Shown here piece after piece: positions 7,451 through 13,945 of a DNA stretch of 13,945 nt. How positions within the stretch are numbered: position 1 is the first letter of the stretch; each line of letters begins with the position of its first letter. The position numbers and the translations under genes are program-made. Under the pieces are notes generated by a model. That model was given only the letters and a program-made list of their open reading frames with translations. It had not been told where the DNA came from and did no database searches. Source of the stretch: Opacimonas sp040514355. GTDB taxonomy: Bacteria; Pseudomonadota; Gammaproteobacteria; Enterobacterales; Alteromonadaceae. Location: positions 1 through 13,945 of the forward strand of contig JBEVCF010000024.1 of NCBI GenBank assembly GCA_040514355.1, in the 5' to 3' direction.

Positions 7451-7576
7451 TTCGCATCCTTTTACAGCGGTATTGAAAAATTCGTGTTTTGGGTAATAAG
7501 AGATACTTTGAGGTACTCGCCCACAAATACCAAGATTCACGCTTTGTGTTTAACTAACTAGATAGAGACTTAGGTC

Positions 7577-7711
7577 ATGAAAAGAACATTTCAACCAAGC
7601 AATTTAAAGCGTAAGCGTTCTCACGGTTTCCGTGCTCGTATGGCAACTAAAAACGGTCGTAAAGTTTTAGCTGCTCGTCGTGCGAAAGGTCGTGCACGTT
7701 TATCAGCATAA
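7577..7711 (+). CDS. rpmH: 50S ribosomal protein L34
   Basis: L34 is a small, highly basic protein of the large ribosomal subunit. The 44 residues begin MKRTFQPSNLKRKRSHGF and end RAKGRARLSA. This matches the family along its full length, with the near-invariant KRTFQPS start and the GFRARMATKNGR core. It is first in the plus-strand operon, directly behind a strong promoter, and next to rnpA as in almost all bacteria. The ribosome-binding site is weak (GAG at 7565-7567 or TAGG just before the ATG). The stop at 7709-7711 is followed by the rnpA reading frame without a terminator. Confidence 0.97.
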   Translation: MKRTFQPSNLKRKRSHGFRARMATKNGRKVLAARRAKGRARLSA

Positions 7712-7732
7712 TTGATTCATACCGTTACTAAA

Positions 7733-8089
7733 GTGGGTGACTATTCGTTTCCACGTGAGTTACGTCTCTTAACTCCGGCCCACTTTAGCAATGTGTTTGC
7801 AGATGCAACTGCAGCACCATCAAAACACGTTACCCTTCTCGCCAAAAAAAATACCAATAAGTATCCTCGCCTTGGTATCACAATTGCTAAAAATCGAGTC
7901 AGAAAGGCACACGATCGCAACCGTTTAAAACGAATTATTCGAGAAAGTTTCCGACAACACCAACATTTTTTACCAAATATTGATATTATCGTGATCGGAA
8001 AGAGTAATCTTGATACTCTTAGCAACCAAGAATTTAATGACACGCTCAACAAGCTATGGAAAAAGTTAAAACAGCGCTGCGAAACATAA
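7733..8089 (+). CDS. rnpA: Ribonuclease P protein component
   Basis: RnpA is the protein subunit of RNase P; it helps the catalytic RNA bind and cleave the 5' leader of pre-tRNAs. The conserved N-terminal FPRELRLLTPAHF block (about 6-18) and the RNR motif RNRLKRIIRESFR (62-74) are clear. I chose the GTG at 7733, giving 118 residues with five before FPREL as in E. coli RnpA (119 residues, from memory). The frame also opens at a TTG at 7712, immediately after the rpmH stop, which would add seven residues. Neither start has a good ribosome-binding site. The gene ends inside yidD, overlapping it by 34 nt. Confidence 0.95.
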   Translation: MGDYSFPRELRLLTPAHFSNVFADATAAPSKHVTLLAKKNTNKYPRLGITIAKNRVRKAHDRNRLKRIIRESFRQHQHFLPNIDIIVIGKSNLDTLSNQEFNDTLNKLWKKLKQRCET

Positions 8090-8322
8090 CCATTTTGCCG
8101 CTCATTGCTTTGATCCGTTTTTACCAAATCTGCATCTCGCCCTTTCTAGGCGCTAATTGTCGGTTTCACCCTACTTGTTCAGCCTACGCATTAGAATCGG
8201 TTAAGACTTATGGATGTATAAAAGGCGTTTGGTTATCTGTGCGCCGCATATTAAAATGTCATCCATTTCATCCAGGTGGGCATGATCCCGTACCTGATAA
8301 TAATAAAGATACAAAACAGTAA
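8056..8322 (+). CDS. yidD: Membrane protein insertion efficiency factor YidD
   Basis: YidD is a small inner-membrane-associated protein that assists YidC in membrane-protein insertion. The 88 residues contain the family core ALIRFYQICISPFLGANCRFHPTCSAYA (about 18-45), with its conserved cysteines, then LKCHPFHPGGHDPVP (about 66-80). The hydrophobic/amphipathic N terminus fits membrane association. The ATG lies 34 nt inside rnpA, an arrangement also known from E. coli, so expression is probably coupled to rnpA translation. The next gene, yidC, starts 11 nt after its stop, consistent with their joint role. Confidence 0.95.
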   Translation: MEKVKTALRNITILPLIALIRFYQICISPFLGANCRFHPTCSAYALESVKTYGCIKGVWLSVRRILKCHPFHPGGHDPVPDNNKDTKQ

Positions 8323-8333
8323 GTAGAGATATT

Positions 8334-10019
8334 ATGGAATCGCAACGCAGTTTTATCCTCATTGCTTTAGCTCTTGTGAGTTTTTTGCTATGGCAAGAAT
8401 GGTTAGTCAAAGATGTCGATCGCGCCGAGACTATCCAAAGCGCTCAGGCTCTCCCCAATGAACCGGTGAATGCCGTCGCCTCAGCAGGTGCTTCGCTTGC
8501 ACAAACACCCGCTAATACTGCCGATGTCCCTAGTGATATTTCTACATCCACTGCAGCACCAGCGGTAGCAGCAGTGGATAGTCTTTCAGAGCGTTATATC
8601 TCGGTCGAAACAGATACCTTATCACTATTGATAGACCGCGTCGGCGGTGATGTAGTCAAAGCAAACCTCATTAAATATCCTATCACAGAAGGTTCAGACG
8701 ATGCGTACAGCTTGTTACGACCTAATCCGGTTGGTTTATATGTTGCACAAAGCGGTTTAGTCGGTGCCAACGGCCCTGATGCCAATCCAGCTGGCCGCCC
8801 GATGTATGATGTGACAAGCAACGAATTTGTTCTAACTGGCGATAGCTTGCGTGTCCCATTAACGTGGACAGACGGACAGGGTATGACGATTACCAAAACG
8901 TTCGTATTTAATCGCGATAGTCATACTATTGCGGTTGAAAAGACAGTGGACAATGCCACTGCAGGTACCATCGTTGTACAACCTTATGCCCAGCTAAAAC
9001 AGACCTTTAACTTGCCAGATGGCTCAATGTTTATGCCAACATACCGCGGCGCAGCTTACGGTACAGAAGAAAAGCAATACGAAAAATACCACTTCTCTGA
9101 TATCCAAGATGAAAACCTACGTGTTGCAACACCTGCGGGTTGGATTTCGATGATCGAACATTACTTCTTATCTGCTTGGGTACCACCACAAGACAAAACC
9201 AACACGATTTATACCCGTGCCATTGGTGAAGAGTTTGCAACGATTGGATTTACTTCAGAACAAGTTGCAGTAGCTGCAGGACAAAGTCAAACATTAACTA
9301 ATTTGTTGTACTTAGGTCCAAAGGATCAAGATACGTTACGTGAACTTGCAACCGGCTTACATTTGACCGTGGATTATGGTTTCTTATGGTTCATTTCTGA
9401 ATGGTTGTTCTGGTTATTACAAGCCATCCAAGGGGTAGTGTTGAACTGGGGTGTTGCTATCATCATCATTACCATCATCGTGAAAGGGATCATGTATCCA
9501 CTGACCAAAAAACAATACGAATCTATGGCTAAGATGCGTGCATTGGCGCCAAAAATGGAGCAGATCAAACAACGTGTCGGTGATGATCGCCAGAAGATGT
9601 CACAAGCGATGATGGACTTGTACAAAAAAGAAAAAGTCAATCCGATGGGTGGTTGTTTCCCACTGTTACTGCAAATGCCGATCTTCTTAGCACTGTATTG
9701 GGTATTCTTAGAGTCCGTCGAATTACGCCATGCTGACTTTGTCTTGTGGATCACGGATTTATCGGTTGCCGACCCTTACTTTGTGCTACCTATCTTGACT
9801 GGTTTAAGCATGTGGGCACTGCAAAAACTTCAGCCTATGACTATCCAAGATGAAATGCAGAAGAAGATTTTACAGGCGATGCCAATTTTAATGACTGTAT
9901 TTTTCGCCTTCTTCCCGGCAGGTTTGGTCTTGTATTGGTTGATCAGTAACGTCATTACGTTAGTACAAGCTAAGATGATTTATGCTTCGATGGAGAAGCG
10001 TGGATTAAAACTTAACTAA
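8334..10019 (+). CDS. yidC: Membrane protein insertase YidC
   Basis: YidC (Oxa1 family) inserts and folds inner-membrane proteins, alone or with SecYEG. The 561 residues have an N-terminal membrane segment (about 6-22), a low-complexity Ala/Thr/Pro linker (~45-80) and a large periplasmic domain (~85-340). The conserved five-helix core follows (~347-550), with KVNPMGGCFPLLLQMPIFLALY (434-455) and FFPAGLVLYWLISN (526-539). At the position of the hydrophilic-groove arginine of E. coli YidC (R366), this protein has lysine (K384, in IIVKGIMYPLTK), a conservative change that keeps the charge. The start is preceded by AGTAGAGA. It follows yidD by 11 nt and precedes yajQ by 17 nt. Confidence 0.98.
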   Translation: MESQRSFILIALALVSFLLWQEWLVKDVDRAETIQSAQALPNEPVNAVASAGASLAQTPANTADVPSDISTSTAAPAVAAVDSLSERYISVETDTLSLLIDRVGGDVVKANLIKYPITEGSDDAYSLLRPNPVGLYVAQSGLVGANGPDANPAGRPMYDVTSNEFVLTGDSLRVPLTWTDGQGMTITKTFVFNRDSHTIAVEKTVDNATAGTIVVQPYAQLKQTFNLPDGSMFMPTYRGAAYGTEEKQYEKYHFSDIQDENLRVATPAGWISMIEHYFLSAWVPPQDKTNTIYTRAIGEEFATIGFTSEQVAVAAGQSQTLTNLLYLGPKDQDTLRELATGLHLTVDYGFLWFISEWLFWLLQAIQGVVLNWGVAIIIITIIVKGIMYPLTKKQYESMAKMRALAPKMEQIKQRVGDDRQKMSQAMMDLYKKEKVNPMGGCFPLLLQMPIFLALYWVFLESVELRHADFVLWITDLSVADPYFVLPILTGLSMWALQKLQPMTIQDEMQKKILQAMPILMTVFFAFFPAGLVLYWLISNVITLVQAKMIYASMEKRGLKLN

Positions 10020-10036
10020 GCACATAGGAAACGAAC

Positions 10037-10519
10037 ATGCCTTCATTTGATATTGTATCCGAAATTGATATGGTCGAAGTGAACAACGCTATCGACAATG
10101 CCAATCGCGAGTTGTCTACACGGTTTGATTTTCGCGGTGTTGATGCGAGTTTTAAAAAAGTGGAAGATAACGTACAAATGCAGGCAGAAGGTGATTTCCA
10201 ACTCCAGCAAATGTTAGATATTTTGCGTAATGCCTGTGTCAAACGCGGCGTGGATACTGCGTCTATGGAAACTAAGGACGTGGTTCACTCTGGCAAAATT
10301 GTGCGCCAATTAGTAGAATTTCAACAAGGTATTGATCAACCTACAGCGAAGAAAATAGTTAAATTGGTTAAAGACGCAAAAATGAAGGTGCAAACGTCCA
10401 TCCAAGGGGATGAGTTACGAGTTACAGGGAAAAAACGCGATGATTTGCAACAGGTCATGGCGTTGGTAAAAGATGCGAATTTAGGACAGCCTTTCCAATT
10501 TAAAAACTTTAGAGATTAA
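10037..10519 (+). CDS. yajQ: YajQ-family nucleotide-binding protein
   Basis: This 160-residue protein is a clear YajQ (DUF520) member: MPSFDIVSEID at the N terminus, NRELSTRFDFRG (about 23-34), and the C-terminal VTGKKRDDLQQVMALVK and QPFQFKNFRD blocks. Family members bind nucleotides and RNA; a Xanthomonas homologue binds cyclic di-GMP and acts as a transcriptional co-regulator. Which role applies here cannot be read from the sequence. A good ribosome-binding site, AGGAAA, precedes the ATG. Its position between yidC and mnmE, with gaps of 17 and 8 nt, is unusual: in E. coli it is elsewhere, and yidC is usually followed directly by mnmE. Confidence 0.95.
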   Translation: MPSFDIVSEIDMVEVNNAIDNANRELSTRFDFRGVDASFKKVEDNVQMQAEGDFQLQQMLDILRNACVKRGVDTASMETKDVVHSGKIVRQLVEFQQGIDQPTAKKIVKLVKDAKMKVQTSIQGDELRVTGKKRDDLQQVMALVKDANLGQPFQFKNFRD

Positions 10520-10527
10520 GTCCTGTT

Positions 10528-11910
10528 ATGTCGGGTACCAACATGCTCGAAAATCAAGATACCATCGTTGCTCAGGCTACTGCTGTGGGCAAAGGTGGTG
10601 TTGGTATAATTCGTGTATCAGGACCACAAGCTCAAACCGTTGCCACAACTATCTTGGGTGAATGTCCTGCCCCACGCTATGCTAAATACGGTCCCTTTTT
10701 TGATGCACAACAAACGGTGTTAGATGAAGGGATTGCCCTGTATTTCCCCAATCCACATTCTTTTACCGGAGAAGATGTCTTAGAGTTACAAGGCCACGGT
10801 GGTCAAGTGGTGATGGATATGCTGATCCAAACCATTTTATCAACTGGCAAAGTCCGCCTAGCTAAACCGGGAGAATTTTCAGAGCGAGCATTTCTCAACG
10901 ACAAACTCGATCTCGCGCAGGCAGAGGCCATTGCCGATTTGATCGATGCTTCATCCGAACAAGCTGTGCGTTCTGCCTTGCGTTCATTACAAGGTGAGTT
11001 TTCCAACAAGATCCACCAACTCGTCGATGAAATTATCCACTTACGCATGTATGTCGAAGCCGCCATTGACTTTCCAGAAGAAGAAATCGACTTTTTATCA
11101 GATGGCAAAGTACAAGGTGATCTGCAAAATATCATCACGACCCTGACAACCGTACAGCATCAAGCTAAACAAGGCAGTATTTTGCGTGATGGGATGCAAG
11201 TGGTCATTGCCGGCCGACCCAATGCGGGTAAATCGTCCTTACTCAATGCCTTAGCAGGTAAAGAAGCCGCGATAGTCACTGATATTGCTGGTACAACACG
11301 AGATGTCCTAAAAGAACATATTCACATCGATGGTATGCCCTTACACATCATTGACACTGCAGGTTTACGCGATAGCCCTGACAAAGTGGAACAAATTGGT
11401 ATTGAACGGGCTTGGGATGCGATCAAACAAGCTGATCGCGTCTTGTTTATGGTGGATAGCACCCACACCAAGACGCAAGATCCGATGCAAATATGGCCAG
11501 AGTTTATGGCTCAATTACCCACAGATATGGGCGTGACGGTGATCCGCAACAAAGCGGATATCAGTGGCGAAACCATCGGTATAACCGAACATGGCGATAT
11601 TACAGTGATCACCATCAGTGCCGCACAAAATGCAGGTATAGAATTAGTGAGTCAGCATTTAAAAGCTTGCATGGGTTTTGATACCACCTCTGAGGGACAA
11701 TTTTTAGCACGCCGACGTCATATTCAAGCGATTGCCGTTGCCGCTGAACACTTGCATACGGGGCAAGCGCAACTAGAAGGATTCTTTGCAGGTGAATTAC
11801 TAGCAGAAGAATTGCGTTTAGCCCAGCTGGCATTAAATGAAATTACGGGTGAATTCAGTTCTGATGATTTATTAGGTAGAATATTTTCATCATTTTGTAT
11901 TGGTAAATAA
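10528..11910 (+). CDS. mnmE: tRNA modification GTPase MnmE
   Basis: MnmE, with MnmG, builds the 5-(carboxymethyl)aminomethyl group on wobble uridine 34 of certain tRNAs. The N-terminal tetrahydrofolate-binding domain begins DTIVAQATAVGKGGVGIIRVSGP (11-33). The inserted G domain shows GRPNAGKS (229-236), GTTRD (255-259), DTAGL (276-280) and NKAD (341-344). The C terminus ends FCIGK, with the catalytic cysteine. At 460 residues it is slightly longer than E. coli MnmE (454, from memory). An alternative ATG at 10543 would remove five residues, and neither start has a strong ribosome-binding site. The partner mnmG is not in the window; by gene order it may lie just beyond the right edge. Confidence 0.98.
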   Translation: MSGTNMLENQDTIVAQATAVGKGGVGIIRVSGPQAQTVATTILGECPAPRYAKYGPFFDAQQTVLDEGIALYFPNPHSFTGEDVLELQGHGGQVVMDMLIQTILSTGKVRLAKPGEFSERAFLNDKLDLAQAEAIADLIDASSEQAVRSALRSLQGEFSNKIHQLVDEIIHLRMYVEAAIDFPEEEIDFLSDGKVQGDLQNIITTLTTVQHQAKQGSILRDGMQVVIAGRPNAGKSSLLNALAGKEAAIVTDIAGTTRDVLKEHIHIDGMPLHIIDTAGLRDSPDKVEQIGIERAWDAIKQADRVLFMVDSTHTKTQDPMQIWPEFMAQLPTDMGVTVIRNKADISGETIGITEHGDITVITISAAQNAGIELVSQHLKACMGFDTTSEGQFLARRRHIQAIAVAAEHLHTGQAQLEGFFAGELLAEELRLAQLALNEITGEFSSDDLLGRIFSSFCIGK

Positions 11911-11921
11911 TCGAGGCAGTT

Positions 11922-12362
11922 ATGGTGCATATCACTCCCCCTTTTGAAATCATTGTCGGTTCAGTATTGGGTGCAACAGAATATGTGGCAGATGCCATTA
12001 AAGCGACTTGCGATGAGCTGGGTTTTGCAGCCAATCTACACTTTCAACCAAACACCCATGATATTGATCCGAATAATACTTGGATAGTGTGCACATCCAC
12101 TCACGGCGCTGGCGATTTACCAGATAATATCCAATCTTTTCACGACCAAATCGCCAACACGACCCTCAGTAATACGTTTTATGTTATTGGTTTGGGTGAC
12201 AGCAGTTACGACACTTACTGTGGTGGCGCAACAACTATGTTTGAAACCTTGCAACGCTGTGGTGCCTCGGCCCTAGCAGAACCTCAGCTGATTGATGTAT
12301 TACAGCACCCTATTCCTGAAGATGTCGCAGTGGCATGGTTCAAACAACAGTTGAATAATTAA
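11922..12362 (+). CDS. mioC: Flavodoxin-like protein MioC
   Basis: MioC is an FMN-binding flavodoxin-fold protein, reported to support biotin synthase activity and found beside oriC in enterobacteria. The 146 residues show the phosphate-binding loop region GSVLGATEYVADAI (12-25), STHGAGDLPDN (about 59-69) and GLGDSSYDTYCGG (about 90-102). The C-terminal IPEDVAVAWF block also matches E. coli MioC. The start is supported by GAGG (11914-11917) and by the alignment of its N terminus. The stop overlaps the next start by one base (TAATG). In E. coli, mioC transcription runs into oriC; here two replication genes sit between mioC and the candidate origin. Confidence 0.95.
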   Translation: MVHITPPFEIIVGSVLGATEYVADAIKATCDELGFAANLHFQPNTHDIDPNNTWIVCTSTHGAGDLPDNIQSFHDQIANTTLSNTFYVIGLGDSSYDTYCGGATTMFETLQRCGASALAEPQLIDVLQHPIPEDVAVAWFKQQLNN

Positions 12363-13024
12363 TGGAATTGACGATAGCGGAACGTGACGCACTGAGCTTG
12401 CCAATCAGTAATGCGGCCAAAGTGCTCTATTTATTGGGCTTGCGCATGCATGCCAATCCAATCACGGGCGCTACACAAAAAATCCATTATCAAACACTAT
12501 GCGAATTAGTAACGACCGCGCAGGAAAGTTTTGACAAAGGTCGGCAAATTAACCTGTTACTCGCCGAATTGGTTGATGCAGGACTCCTCAGTGGTCCTGA
12601 TAATCTCAAACTCAGTGGCTCAATTCAAGGCCAAACTCTATGCTGTCCCTTACGGCTTGTCAACGATGATACTCACCGAGCATTACACGCTAAATTATTT
12701 CCTATGCATTTAGATTGGATGCCCGATCCGGATATGTATCAAACCCTAGCACAACTTACTGGGATAGTGGATACTACTTATACCAAGGAAATGGTCGGTG
12801 ATTTTGTCGCATATTGGTATGGACAGCCCAATAAACAATTCACTCAATACCAATGGACGCAAAAGTTTGTAAAACAACGTAAACAGGCTTTACTAAAGCA
12901 GCACACAGGCGCAGTTGAACGCGTTGGATATCAAACTAAGCCGGCAACTGCGGGTATTGAAACTGACGAGAAAACCAAAGCGATGATAGCTAAATACAAC
13001 AACAAAGGCGCAGATCATGGATAA
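12362..13024 (+). CDS. dnaT: DnaT-like primosomal / helicase-loading protein
   Basis: DnaT works with PriA/PriB and DnaC to reload DnaB during replication restart, binding single-stranded DNA through its C-terminal domain. That domain is recognisable at about 118-172: LDWMPDPDMYQTLAQLTGI, then VGDFVAYW and QYQWTQKFVKQ. These are parallel to W-x-P-D-x-D...FIAYW...QWQQK in E. coli DnaT. The N-terminal ~115 residues (LPISNAAKVLYLLGLRMH...) resemble a helical or winged-helix replication domain, but I cannot align them firmly. At 220 residues it is longer than E. coli DnaT (179, from memory), including a hydrophilic tail. It starts on the mioC stop (TAATG) and overlaps the dnaC-like gene by 8 nt, so the pair is probably made together. 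Confidence 0.85.
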   Translation: MELTIAERDALSLPISNAAKVLYLLGLRMHANPITGATQKIHYQTLCELVTTAQESFDKGRQINLLLAELVDAGLLSGPDNLKLSGSIQGQTLCCPLRLVNDDTHRALHAKLFPMHLDWMPDPDMYQTLAQLTGIVDTTYTKEMVGDFVAYWYGQPNKQFTQYQWTQKFVKQRKQALLKQHTGAVERVGYQTKPATAGIETDEKTKAMIAKYNNKGADHG

Positions 13025-13841
13025 CATCAACGACAAAATCAAACAGCTTGCCAAAACCCTAGGCAAATCTGCTCCCAATGACCCCGAATACATAGAGTAT
13101 GCCACTTTGCGTAAGACCTACGAAGCAAAAGCGAATGCAGATGTACTTGAGTTACAAAAACAAACTCGTAAGGAACGCATACTTGCTATACAAGGCCAAG
13201 CTGATCTCAATCCTAAATGGCGTTTTGAAAACCTCGTACGCGACTCTGAAGATGTAAACGAAGCCATCGATATTGCGACGATGTTCATCAACGCTCACAA
13301 CGATCCACAATGGCGTAATCACAAATCCCATATGATGATTTTTTATGGGGATTATGGACGCGGCAAATCTCATATCGCTGGCGCTATTGCACATGAATTA
13401 ATTGAAAAATACGAAATTACAGTATTGTATCGCCAATTATCTACCTTGTTAGATATGCGATTGTTTTCATATGATTTCACGGCTTCTGATGGAGCATCTG
13501 AATCCTATCGCAAGATCCAAGAAGAACTGTTATCGGTAGATTTATTGGTCCTAGATGAGGTCTGTGTCAACGAAACCATGCTCAAAAAGAATGCGCAAAG
13601 CTGGCTCGGTAATATACTGCGACAACGTTTAGTGAACCATAAAAATTGTATTTTGATCACTAATCACGATTTACCAGGTTTAGAAACAGCACTGGGACGC
13701 TATTGTTTTGAATCGATCAAAGAATACGACAGTTATAGAGTGAAGTTCACAGGTCCTTCTCGTCGAGAAAACATCACACCAAGTACTATCACTAGCACTC
13801 CTGTGCAAGCAGGTACTTACATACCTAATCAAGTCAAATAA
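13017..13841 (+). CDS. dnaC: DnaC-like helicase loader (AAA+ ATPase)
   Basis: DnaC opens and escorts the DnaB hexamer onto DNA melted by DnaA. The 274 residues show an N-terminal helical region (1-~65), a possible DnaB-binding module, then WRFENLVRDSEDVNEAIDIA, parallel to the C-SFENYRVE segment of E. coli DnaC. The ATPase has Walker A GDYGRGKS (111-118), Walker B LLVLDE (176-181), ITN sensor (214-216) and the C-terminal DSYRVKF block (238-244). The segment matching the E. coli arginine-finger helix reads ALGRYCFESI, in which the second conserved arginine appears to be serine. A C-terminal tail of ~25 residues extends beyond E. coli DnaC. AAAGG precedes the start, which overlaps dnaT by 8 nt. 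An IstB- or phage-type loader is the alternative, but the DnaT neighbour favours DnaC. Confidence 0.9.
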   Translation: MDNINDKIKQLAKTLGKSAPNDPEYIEYATLRKTYEAKANADVLELQKQTRKERILAIQGQADLNPKWRFENLVRDSEDVNEAIDIATMFINAHNDPQWRNHKSHMMIFYGDYGRGKSHIAGAIAHELIEKYEITVLYRQLSTLLDMRLFSYDFTASDGASESYRKIQEELLSVDLLVLDEVCVNETMLKKNAQSWLGNILRQRLVNHKNCILITNHDLPGLETALGRYCFESIKEYDSYRVKFTGPSRRENITPSTITSTPVQAGTYIPNQVK

Positions 13842-13945
13842 CTTATACCTATTTATCCACAATTTATACATAAGTTATACGCAACTGTGGATAACATCGG
13901 TAATAACCTGTTTTTAAGATCGGTATACAAAAAGGATAACCAACA
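13842..13945. other. oriC: Edge of candidate oriC (truncated by window end)
   Basis: The non-coding tail after dnaC is AT-rich, carries the phased DnaA-box array and has a GATC at 13918-13921. In Enterobacterales and Vibrio, oriC lies between mioC and mnmG, and here the mioC-dnaT-dnaC group ends at this point. The unwinding element, other GATC sites and mnmG would lie beyond the window, so assignment as the real origin is inference. Confidence 0.6.
13843..13894. promoter_or_regulatory. Phased DnaA-box array downstream of dnaC
   Basis: Two perfect strong boxes bracket two relaxed ones: TTATCCACA (13853-13861, +), TTATACATA (13864-13872, +), TTATACGCA (13875-13883, +) and TGTGGATAA (13886-13894, a TTATCCACA on the minus strand). 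Their starts are exactly 11 bp apart. A weaker TTATACCTA (13843-13851) precedes them, 10 bp upstream and just after the dnaC stop. Such dense, helically phased boxes are typical of an oriC DnaA-assembly region. Confidence 0.85.

Noticed and set aside
7266..7540. Two overlapping minus-strand open frames of 83 and 86 codons in the dnaA/rpmH gap
   Set aside because: They are rich in Cys, Phe, Tyr and Ile, as expected for random translation of AT-rich DNA, lack ribosome-binding sites, and overlap the DnaA boxes and rpmH promoter.
7744..7759. CACGTG near the start of rnpA as a third parS
   Set aside because: About five flank mismatches and no dyad beyond CACGTG; it encodes the conserved FPREL of RnpA.
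10803..11138. 111-codon minus-strand open frame inside mnmE
   Set aside because: It is antisense to conserved MnmE, has a Ser-rich shadow-frame composition and no ribosome-binding site or homology that I recognise.

Overview
The window is a replication-origin neighbourhood of a gammaproteobacterium. The divergent blocks gyrB-recF-dnaN-dnaA (minus strand) and rpmH-rnpA-yidD-yidC...mnmE-mioC (plus strand) are the classic arrangement. GyrB carries the long Gram-negative form, DnaA and DnaN are close to the E. coli proteins in length and motifs, and the DNA is moderately AT-rich. I do not assign a genus. A DnaT/DnaC helicase-loading pair together with parS centromere sites argues against a simple E. 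coli-like or Pseudomonas-like layout.

Layout. 2-340 (+) is the 3' end of a gene that starts outside the window; it carries an HEPN-type RNase motif (R-N-x3-H). It overlaps a DTW-domain tRNA aminocarboxypropyltransferase gene (333-932, +). That gene converges on gyrB across a hairpin terminator. 1043-7128 (-) is the tightly packed dnaA-dnaN-recF-gyrB operon. Two perfect 16-bp parS sites lie inside recF, both read as the peptide FHVEH. 7129-7576 is the dnaA/rpmH intergenic region, with divergent promoters, an AT-rich tract and DnaA boxes. 7577-13841 (+) is a nine-gene run: rpmH, rnpA, yidD, yidC, yajQ, mnmE, mioC, a dnaT-like gene and a dnaC-like gene. Gaps are 21 nt or less, three junctions overlap, and no internal terminator is visible. 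13842-13945 starts a second DnaA-box cluster whose boxes are phased by 11 bp. It is probably the mioC-side edge of an oriC cut by the window end.

How it fits together. The window holds the initiator (DnaA), the sliding clamp (DnaN), a gap-repair loader (RecF), gyrase B, the helicase loader pair (DnaT/DnaC), two origin-like box clusters and ParB-binding sites. The plus-strand operon adds membrane-protein insertion (YidC/YidD), RNase P protein, tRNA wobble modification (MnmE) and a flavodoxin (MioC), and it is transcribed toward the distal box cluster.

The most unusual points are the dnaT-dnaC pair lying between mioC and the distal origin-like cluster, two separate 11-bp-phased DnaA-box clusters in one window, and the paired parS sites embedded in recF. 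I do not see a wholly new system. The interest is in how known replication and segregation modules are arranged.
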